Below, piece after piece: positions 1 through 4,978 of a stretch of 7,896 nucleotides of DNA. The notes below the pieces were generated by a model. It worked only from the letters and a program-made list of their open reading frames with translations. It had not been told where the DNA came from and made no database searches. Position 1 is the first letter of the stretch. The number at the start of each line of letters is the position of its first letter. The DNA is from Muribaculaceae bacterium (GTDB taxonomy: Bacteria > Bacteroidota > Bacteroidia > Bacteroidales > Muribaculaceae): NCBI GenBank assembly GCA_029052265.1, contig JAIDJJ010000611.1, positions 1-7,896 of the forward strand, read 5' to 3'. Both the position numbers and the translations under genes were made by a program.

Positions 1-1
1 C

Positions 2-1318
2 TATTGGGGCTACCGTTCGTATCGGGCTGAACTTCTCCCGGAAGTGTCGCTGAATGCCACGCTTCCCTCTTATAGAAAACAGTATAGCGCCTATATGGAG
101 AGCGACGGAAGCTATAGTTTTGTCAGAAATAATTATCTGCAGCTTGATGGAGAACTTTCCGTGACTCAGAATATATGGCTGACCGGAGGTAAGGTTTCTG
201 TCAATACTTCGCTCGATTTTTATCGGCAGCTTGCTTCAAATCCCTACAACCGGTTTATGACCATACCGGTGGCATTCACGCTTACTCAACCTATTTTCGG
301 GGTCAACAATTTGAAATGGGACCGTAAGATAGAGCCGGTAAGATATGAAGAGGCGAAGGCTCAGTTCTTAAGCGCGACTGAAGATGTGGCGCGTACGGCA
401 ATCAGTTATTATTTTTCATTGCTCATGGCACAGGAGAATCATCAGATCGCCGTGCAGAATCTTGAAAATGCCGAAAGGCTATATGAAGTGGCGAAAGTGA
501 AGCGGGAAATGGGGCAGATAAGCCAGAACGACCTTCTCCAGATGGAACTCAACCTTCTCAATGCAAAGACAGATCTTACAGATTGCGAAAGCAATTTAAA
601 AAGCAATATGTTCAATCTCCGATCTTTCCTCGACTATGGGGAAAATGTAGACATTCAACCGGAGATTCCGTTGGATGTGCCCGAAGTGGAGATCAATTAT
701 GCCGATGCCCTGGAGAAGGCGCTTACAAATAATCAGTTTGCAAAGAATATGGTCCGCCGTCAGCTTGAAGCCGATTATGAGGTGGCGAAGGCGAAAGGAG
801 CACAAAGGGAGATCAATCTTTTTGCACAGATCGGTTACACCGGCACGGATAAAAATTTTGCCGGAGGGTATCAGAATCTAAAAGACAATCAGGTAGTAGA
901 GATCGGTTTTCAGATTCCGTTGGTAGACTGGGGTAGAAGAAAAGGTCTTGTCAAGGTTGCAGAGAGCAACCGTAAGCTTGTGGAAAGCCAGGTGCGCCAG
1001 GAGAACATGAATTTCAATCAGAATCTCTTTATCCTTGTTGAACGTTATGGCAATCAGCTTCGGCAGCTTGAGACAGCAAGGCGTGCTGATGAGATCGCCC
1101 AAAAGAGATATGCCACAAATGTGGAGACGTTTCTTATCGGTAAGATTTCCACCCTTGACCTTAACGACTCCCGTGTGAAAAAAGATGAGGCACGTCGGGA
1201 ATATGTCAATGAACTCTATCTGTTCTGGAATTACTATTACCAGATACGCAGTCTCACACTTTGGGATTATCAGAATAATACGGGTATAGAAGCGGATTTC
1301 GATGCAATTGTGAGGTAG
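2..1318 (+). CDS. TolC-family outer membrane efflux protein, 5'-truncated by window edge
   Basis: This is the C-terminal 438 codons of a TolC/OEP-family protein. Such proteins form an outer-membrane barrel plus periplasmic alpha-helical tunnel and serve as the exit duct for tripartite efflux pumps or type I secretion. The frame stays open to the left edge (the first residues read YWGYRSYRAELLPE), so the GTG at 44 is internal and the true start lies upstream. Bases about 350-630 encode a long amphipathic helical region with the family pattern (VARTAISYYFSLLMAQ, then heptad-like Leu/Ala). A beta-strand pair follows, ending in the typical IPLVDWGRR motif (914-940), and then a second long helical hairpin up to about 1250. 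The C-terminus is short and ends in TAG. Partner adaptor and ABC or RND permease genes would be expected upstream but are not in the window. The family call is firm; the substrate is unknown. Confidence 0.93.
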   Translation, partial: YWGYRSYRAELLPEVSLNATLPSYRKQYSAYMESDGSYSFVRNNYLQLDGELSVTQNIWLTGGKVSVNTSLDFYRQLASNPYNRFMTIPVAFTLTQPIFGVNNLKWDRKIEPVRYEEAKAQFLSATEDVARTAISYYFSLLMAQENHQIAVQNLENAERLYEVAKVKREMGQISQNDLLQMELNLLNAKTDLTDCESNLKSNMFNLRSFLDYGENVDIQPEIPLDVPEVEINYADALEKALTNNQFAKNMVRRQLEADYEVAKAKGAQREINLFAQIGYTGTDKNFAGGYQNLKDNQVVEIGFQIPLVDWGRRKGLVKVAESNRKLVESQVRQENMNFNQNLFILVERYGNQLRQLETARRADEIAQKRYATNVETFLIGKISTLDLNDSRVKKDEARREYVNELYLFWNYYYQIRSLTLWDYQNNTGIEADFDAIVR

Positions 1319-1322
1319 TTAA

Positions 1323-1364
1323 ATCAATTGGCAATTATCAATTAGTAATTATCAATTGGCAAGC
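1323..1364. repeat. 14-bp tandem repeat, three copies
   Basis: Three head-to-tail 14-bp units start four bases after the TolC-family stop codon: ATCAATTGGCAATT (1323-1336), ATCAATTAGTAATT (1337-1350) and ATCAATTGGCAAGC (1351-1364). Copies 1 and 2 differ at two bases, and copy 3 matches copy 1 over its first 12 bases. The period is exact. Its role is unknown; short AT-rich tandem arrays of this kind are common between Bacteroidales genes and may vary in copy number between strains. Confidence 0.8.
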
Positions 1365-1392
1365 AGCTATATTTCTCCTTGATTTGTTCTGT

Positions 1393-1414
1393 GATGCGAT
1401 CCTTGGATCGCATC
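1393..1414. repeat. 22-bp palindrome (10-bp perfect arms, TT centre)
   Basis: GATGCGATCC (1393-1402) and GGATCGCATC (1405-1414) are perfect reverse complements separated by TT. In RNA three more wobble pairs could extend the stem outward. No T-run follows on either strand, so it is not a classic intrinsic terminator, although its position 75 bp after the TolC-family stop fits a 3'-end stability hairpin. A second perfect palindrome, TGCGCGCA, follows at 1416-1423. It could instead be one copy of a dispersed palindromic repeat. Confidence 0.75.
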
Positions 1415-1450
1415 GTGCGCGCAGCCATAAAAACAATTGCTTCCAAAATC

Positions 1451-1473
1451 TTATGCAACTCTAAATTGCATAA
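1451..1473. promoter_or_regulatory. Candidate operator: TTATGCAA-N7-TTGCATAA
   Basis: This is a perfect 8-bp inverted repeat with a 7-bp spacer; its right arm covers the putative -33 element of the promoter before the response regulator. An outer pair, AATTGC (1435-1440) and GCAATT (1477-1482), frames it. The GCAA/TTGC half-sites at 1455, 1466 and 1477 are spaced 11 bp apart, about one helical turn. The geometry suggests a dimeric repressor or autoregulator site, but no cognate protein can be named from the sequence. Confidence 0.45.
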
Positions 1474-1496
1474 ACGGCAATTAGTGACTATATTTG
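1466..1496 (+). promoter_or_regulatory. Bacteroidetes-type promoter for the two-component operon
   Basis: TATATTTG at 1489-1496 matches the Bacteroidetes primary sigma -7 consensus TAnnTTTG exactly. TTG at 1466-1468 sits 20 bp upstream, a normal spacing for the -33 element TTTG. Transcription would begin near 1503, giving the response regulator mRNA a leader of about 85 nt. The bases ACTATATTTGCAT (1487-1499) recur identically before the beta-helix gene (4887-4899). Confidence 0.65.
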
Positions 1497-1520
1497 CATC
1501 CGATTCATAAATTCAGATCT

Positions 1521-1607
1521 ATGAATGCTCAGAAATTTCCCTTTCTACCTTTCCTCCTGAGCCGAATCCATAGATTGACAAATGATAGATGGATTTTGAA
1601 AATATGA
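1521..1607 (+). CDS. Possible 28-codon leader ORF overlapping the regulator start
   Basis: This ORF begins with the first ATG after the predicted transcription start (near 1503) and encodes MNAQKFPFLPFLLSRIHRLT followed by NDRWILKI. It runs out of frame past the regulator's annotated start and ends in TGA at 1605-1607. That stop overlaps the ATG of regulator Met6 (1604-1606) as ATGA, the geometry used for translational coupling. An ORF this short is common by chance and nothing proves translation. If real, it would favour Met6 as the regulator's start. Confidence 0.25.
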   Translation: MNAQKFPFLPFLLSRIHRLTNDRWILKI

Positions 1608-2923
1608 TTCTTATTATTGATGACGATAGTGCCGTACGTTTGTCTCTCGGACTTCTGCTGAAAAGGGCGGGATATGTGGTGGATTATGCTGAAAATCCTG
1701 ATGAGGCTCTTGCAAAGATACGTGCCGTAGAGTATGACTTGATACTCATGGACATGAACTATACCCGCTCCACAACAGGAGAGGAGGGTATAGAGCTGTT
1801 GATGAAAACCAGAATATTCCAACCTGAGACTCCAGTGATTCTGATCACAGCATGGGGAAGCATCGAACTTGCAGTGAAAGGGATGAAAGCCGGTGCATAC
1901 GATTTTATCTCAAAACCATGGAACAACCATGTGTTGCTTCAGCGTGTGAAGACAGCACTAAGTCTTAATTCCAAAGAAGATCAGACCCCGACATCATTCA
2001 ACCGTGGTGGAATAATCGGAAACAACAAGTCACTTATAGAACTTCTTTCAACCGTGGAGCGTATAGCGCCTACCGATGCCCCTGTTCTTATCTTGGGTGA
2101 GAATGGCACCGGCAAAGAGATGATCGCCAATGCCATTCATATCAACAGCAAAAGGAAAACAGCTCCGTTTGTAATGGTGAATCTCGGAGGAATATCGCAA
2201 ACTCTTTTTGAGAGTGAGATGTTTGGTCATGCCAAAGGAGCGTTTACCGGTGCGGTGACAGCCAGGAAGGGTAGATTTGAAATGGCTGATAAGGGCACAA
2301 TTTTTCTTGATGAGATAGGAGATCTTGACATGAGTTGCCAAGTGAAACTGTTAAGGGTGCTTCAACAGCACACATTCGAACCCTTGGGCGACAGCCGTCC
2401 TAAAAAAGTAGATATCCGTGTGGTGTGCGCCACCAATGCCGATCTCAGTTCGATGGTGTCTCAGCGTACATTCAGGGAAGATCTTTTCTACCGTATCAAT
2501 CTGATCACCCTTCGTCTTCCTGCATTGCGCGAACGAAGGGACGACATACCGCTTCTTGTGCGTCATTTCATATCGGAAGTGGCACAACGCTCCGGAACCG
2601 GCATTCCGGAGATTTCTTCAGATGCAATGGAATTTCTTTCCCGTCTCCCATATCCGGGTAATATCCGTCAGCTGAAAAATATGGTGGAACGTGCAGTCCT
2701 GATAGGTGGCAACCGCTTGGAGAAAGAGACATTTTCTTCAATGGAAGGGATAAATGCGGATTCAGTAGATTTAAAACCGGCAGGAACTCTTGACGATATG
2801 GAGAAACTTGCCATAGAGGAAGCGTTGGCGAAGTCGGAAGGCAACCTGACGCAGGCGTCACGTATATTAGGGATAACACGTCAGACCCTTTACCGCCGTA
2901 TGGAGAAATATGGAATGAGATGA
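1589..2923 (+). CDS. NtrC-type sigma-54-dependent response regulator
   Basis: This cytoplasmic activator remodels sigma-54 RNA polymerase when phosphorylated. The receiver domain (about 6-125) has the acidic pocket D11-D12, phospho-acceptor D55, T87 and K109. The AAA+ domain (about 142-370) has Walker A GENGTGKE (170-177), GAFTGA (217-222), Walker B GTIFLDEIGD (236-245), FREDLFYRIN (295-304) and PGNIRQL (356-362). A Fis-type helix-turn-helix lies at about 420-440. All residues needed for ATP hydrolysis and sigma-54 contact are present, and 444 residues is normal for the family. The start is uncertain: Met1 (1589) or Met6 (1604), the latter giving the usual MILIIDDD opening. Met1's codon lies in a 7-bp arm pair (1565-1571 with 1589-1595). 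Its last codons overlap the kinase start as ATGA, so the two are co-translated. The target promoters are unknown; the TolC-family operon upstream and the beta-helix gene downstream are candidates. Confidence 0.95.
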   Translation: MDFENMILIIDDDSAVRLSLGLLLKRAGYVVDYAENPDEALAKIRAVEYDLILMDMNYTRSTTGEEGIELLMKTRIFQPETPVILITAWGSIELAVKGMKAGAYDFISKPWNNHVLLQRVKTALSLNSKEDQTPTSFNRGGIIGNNKSLIELLSTVERIAPTDAPVLILGENGTGKEMIANAIHINSKRKTAPFVMVNLGGISQTLFESEMFGHAKGAFTGAVTARKGRFEMADKGTIFLDEIGDLDMSCQVKLLRVLQQHTFEPLGDSRPKKVDIRVVCATNADLSSMVSQRTFREDLFYRINLITLRLPALRERRDDIPLLVRHFISEVAQRSGTGIPEISSDAMEFLSRLPYPGNIRQLKNMVERAVLIGGNRLEKETFSSMEGINADSVDLKPAGTLDDMEKLAIEEALAKSEGNLTQASRILGITRQTLYRRMEKYGMR

Positions 2924-4188
2924 AGATATTGTTTTTTCTAATATCTGTATGTATCATAGGTGTCGGGGCAATGGTTTATTTACTTCCCGCAGAAAAGCTA
3001 TGGTGGATATATGCGGTGTGTGCGGTTGCGATTGTATTATTGATCATGCTGCTGAGAAGCGTGATAATGCCTTCGGCTACGGCAATGAAGGGTATGGAAT
3101 TGATCGCGGCGCAGGATTTCAATAACCGTCTTACAAAAGTGGGGGAATATAACGCGGATAAGATTGTAAAGCTGTTCAATTCTTTGATAGATAAGTTGCG
3201 CAACGAACGTTTGCGTAATCTCGAACAGGACAGTTTCCTGCGTCTGCTTATAGATGCCTCCCCCATGGGGGTTATGATGCTTGACTTTAATGGAAAAGTC
3301 AGCATGGTCAATCAATCGATGTTGAGGATAACAGGTATACCGTCGGATACTGAGACATTGGGATGTGATTTGGAAAAGCTCCCGACCGATCTTGCCCATA
3401 AAATGGCTGAAGTTCCTTTGGGAGAGAACCGGATAATCCGCAGAGGGGATGTGAGGATGTATCGCTGCTACCATCTTAGTTTCATTCAGACAGGTTTTCC
3501 CCGACATTTCTATCTTCTCGAGAGCTTGACTGAAGAAGTGATGAAGGCTGAGAGAGAGGCTTACGAGAAGGTGATACGTATCATATCGCATGAGGTGAAC
3601 AACACTATGGGAGGAGTGAAATCGGTTCTCGAATTGCTTCACGACAGCACTGATGAAGATGACGTAAGGGAAGTGATTGAAAGTTGCGACGACAGATGTG
3701 GAAGAATGTGTTCGTTTATCAGTGCATATGCCGATGTGGTAAAGTTGCCTGAACCCGTGTTGCGGGAAGTGGATTTGAACAATGAAATCACCTGCATGCT
3801 TCCGTTCCTCAAAGAGATGACCGGCGAAAACATATCGTTGGAGTTCCGGTCTTCTGATAAGGAGTTGAAAGTAAATATAGATATTGCCTTGATGCAGCAG
3901 GTGATTGTCAATATCGTTAAGAATGCAGTTGAAAGTATCGACGGTGAAGGATTTGTCAATATAACTACAGGAGGAAAGGATGGTGGTGTCTGGTTGGAGA
4001 TATCCAATAACGGCAGCCCTATTTCTGAGGAGGTTTCCCATAAGTTGTTCAGTCCTTTTTTCACAACCAAGAAAGAGGGCAGGGGTTTGGGGCTTACCCT
4101 TATCGGGGAGATACTTAAACGGCACAAAGCCAATTTTTCACTTCGCACCGGTTACGACAGTATAACACGGTTCCATATTGAGTTTTGA
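2920..4188 (+). CDS. Membrane sensor histidine kinase (NtrB-like, PAS-containing)
   Basis: This is the partner kinase of the preceding regulator, joined to it by a 4-base ATGA overlap. Two membrane segments (about 3-22 and 28-50) leave only about six periplasmic residues, so it lacks an external sensor domain. A HAMP-like linker (about 51-103) and a PAS-type domain (about 104-200, starting FLRLLIDASPMGVMMLD) follow. The H-box reads ISHEVNNTMGG with phospho-acceptor H224. The ATPase domain has an N-box with N331 and N335 (VNIVKNAVES), an F-box FSPFFTTKKEG (377-387) and G2 GRGLGL (387-392). The G1 box reads NNGSPI (363-368) in place of the usual DxGxG, so the adenine-contacting Asp is Asn. Signals are probably sensed in the membrane or by the PAS domain. 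It presumably phosphorylates, and may dephosphorylate, the partner regulator. Class and partner are firm; the stimulus is unknown. Confidence 0.94.
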   Translation: MKILFFLISVCIIGVGAMVYLLPAEKLWWIYAVCAVAIVLLIMLLRSVIMPSATAMKGMELIAAQDFNNRLTKVGEYNADKIVKLFNSLIDKLRNERLRNLEQDSFLRLLIDASPMGVMMLDFNGKVSMVNQSMLRITGIPSDTETLGCDLEKLPTDLAHKMAEVPLGENRIIRRGDVRMYRCYHLSFIQTGFPRHFYLLESLTEEVMKAEREAYEKVIRIISHEVNNTMGGVKSVLELLHDSTDEDDVREVIESCDDRCGRMCSFISAYADVVKLPEPVLREVDLNNEITCMLPFLKEMTGENISLEFRSSDKELKVNIDIALMQQVIVNIVKNAVESIDGEGFVNITTGGKDGGVWLEISNNGSPISEEVSHKLFSPFFTTKKEGRGLGLTLIGEILKRHKANFSLRTGYDSITRFHIEF

Positions 4189-4210
4189 GTTTGATGCCTT
4201 CTTTTCTTCA

Positions 4211-4247
4211 TCGCAAGGCTGTCATGCCCGGAATGGCAGTTTTGCGA
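4211..4247 (+). other. 15-bp stem-loop, RNA-strand-specific, between kinase and phosphoesterase
   Basis: Bases 4211-4225 pair with 4233-4247 without a bulge around the 7-base loop GCCCGGA. Twelve pairs are Watson-Crick and three are wobble (4217 with 4241, 4218 with 4240, 4222 with 4236). The wobbles work only in RNA from the + strand; in minus-strand RNA they become C/A mismatches. No U-tract follows, so it is not a standard intrinsic terminator. It sits 22 bases after the kinase stop and 25 bases before the next start, so it could end, protect or separate the kinase message, or act in the phosphoesterase leader. Confidence 0.6.
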
Positions 4248-4272
4248 CAGACAAACAAAGATCTACAACACA

Positions 4273-4776
4273 ATGAAAAGAATCGGAATATTTAGCGACA
4301 CCCATGGCTGTTGGGATGAACGGTTTGCCATACATTTCAATGATTGTGATGAAATATGGCATGCCGGAGATATCGGAGACTACACAATTGTGGAGCGGCT
4401 GCAGGAAGTTGCTCCTGCGGTACGTGCCGTAAGCGGCAACATAGATCACGGTATGGTAAAGAGAAAGTGTAAGGAATTGGAAATTTTTCAGATTGAAGGG
4501 GTGAAAGTGTTGCTGACCCATATCGGCGGTTATCCGGGCAAGTGGGCAAAAGGGATGAAGATGCTGCTGAAGGAAGAAGGAATCAATCTGATGGTCGACG
4601 GACATTCGCATATCCTGAAAGTGATGTTTGACAAGGAACTGAACCTGCTTCACATTAATTCCGGGGCTGCCGGCACTTCCGGATGGCATCGTGTGCGCAC
4701 ATTGATAAAACTGACAATCGACGGATCCGACATGCGCGATTGCGAAGTTATAGAGCTTGCCCCCGGCAAATTCTAA
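4273..4776 (+). CDS. YfcE/MJ0936-family metallophosphoesterase
   Basis: This is a 167-residue cytoplasmic phosphodiesterase of the calcineurin-like superfamily, small YfcE/MJ0936 branch, whose members cleave simple phosphodiesters using two metal ions. All metal-site motifs are in order: SDTHG (8-12), HAGDIGD (30-36), GNID (55-58, usually GNCD), THIGG (82-86), DGHSH (109-113), then NSGAAG (129-134) where relatives often have NPGS. The length fits the family exactly. No signal peptide or membrane segment is seen. The ATG at 4273 begins right at the first beta strand (MKRIGIFSD), so the start is secure. It lies 84 bases after the kinase gene and could be co-transcribed or separated by the stem-loop; no good promoter was found between them. 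The physiological substrate is unknown for most relatives, and it has no obvious functional link to its neighbours. Confidence 0.93.
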   Translation: MKRIGIFSDTHGCWDERFAIHFNDCDEIWHAGDIGDYTIVERLQEVAPAVRAVSGNIDHGMVKRKCKELEIFQIEGVKVLLTHIGGYPGKWAKGMKMLLKEEGINLMVDGHSHILKVMFDKELNLLHINSGAAGTSGWHRVRTLIKLTIDGSDMRDCEVIELAPGKF

Positions 4777-4847
4777 ACCGATATATATATGCATTTATTC
4801 CCCCTGTCAGTACTTGCCAACAGTCTGTAAATAGTCAATCCGGATAA

Positions 4848-4871
4848 TTATATATGGGTATAAATTTTTTT
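4848..4871 (+). terminator. Weak AT-rich hairpin with T7 tract after the phosphoesterase gene
   Basis: TTATAT (4848-4853) pairs with GTATAA (4858-4863), one pair being a wobble, around loop ATGG. Seven T residues follow at 4865-4871 after one A. The stem is only six weak pairs, so termination would be inefficient. The T-tract also falls where the -33 element of the next promoter would lie. Treat this as tentative; nothing stronger is visible between 4777 and 4847. Confidence 0.25.
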
Positions 4872-4888
4872 AATTGATTCCAAAACAC

Positions 4889-4896
4889 TATATTTG
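4889..4896 (+). promoter_or_regulatory. Bacteroidetes -7 box before the beta-helix gene
   Basis: TATATTTG matches TAnnTTTG exactly and lies in a 13-bp segment identical to that before the response regulator. The -33 region, about 20 bp upstream, holds only the T7 tract, so the -33 match is poor. Transcription would start near 4903, giving a leader of about 72 nt. An 8-bp inverted repeat, CTGTCAGT (4804-4811) and ACTGACAG (4918-4925), flanks the box. Confidence 0.55.
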
Positions 4897-4927
4897 CATA
4901 TACTTTGAAAGTGGCTGACTGACAGAT

Positions 4928-4943
4928 TGGCTACCGATGTGCA
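4928..4943 (+). promoter_or_regulatory. Possible sigma-54 -24/-12 promoter
   Basis: TGGC (4928-4931) and TGCA (4940-4943) place GG and GC exactly 10 bp apart, the invariant spacing of sigma-54 promoters. The wider consensus TGGCACG-N4-TTGCW is only partly met: A, C and G after TGGC and the first T of TTGC all differ. Initiation would be near 4954, leaving about 21 nt before the beta-helix start. The nearby intact sigma-54 activator makes the site worth noting, but it could be chance. Confidence 0.25.
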
Positions 4944-4978
4944 TAATACAATACCATCTAATAATATACCATAAATGA
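4937..4978 (+). CDS. Possible 13-codon leader ORF overlapping the beta-helix gene start
   Basis: ATG at 4937 opens a 13-codon frame (MCIIQYHLIIYHK) ending in TGA at 4976-4978, which overlaps the ATG of the beta-helix gene (4975-4977) as ATGA. It lies inside the leader expected from the -7 box at 4889, but its start codon would be excluded from a transcript begun at the possible sigma-54 site near 4954. It is very short, so chance is a serious alternative and translation is unproven. Confidence 0.2.
   Translation: MCIIQYHLIIYHK

Noticed and set aside
44..46. GTG as the start of the TolC-family gene
   Set aside because: The frame is open and family-like upstream to the window edge (YWGYRSYRAELLPE), so this Val codon is internal.
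1403..1419. A second GG-N10-GC sigma-54-like match
   Set aside because: It lies in the 22-bp palindrome and the adjoining TGCGCGCA, lacks C after TGG and the T/A after GC, and would give a long leader; the core match alone is weak.
3037..4125. A 362-codon minus-strand open frame opposite the kinase gene
   Set aside because: It lies wholly antisense to a well-supported kinase and its translation shows no recognisable domain; it is a shadow of the kinase codon usage.
4237..4244. CAGTTTTG as a -7 box for the phosphoesterase gene
   Set aside because: It misses the first T of TAnnTTTG, has no -33 element at the right spacing, and is inside the stem-loop.
4211..4247. Stem-loop as a standard intrinsic terminator
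   Set aside because: The next bases are CAGACAAAC, with no U-tract, so I list it only as a structured RNA element.
4194..4295. A 33-codon ORF crossing the stem-loop and the phosphoesterase start
   Set aside because: It stops 20 bases inside the phosphoesterase gene without an ATGA junction, and its sequence is largely dictated by the hairpin; chance is the simplest explanation.
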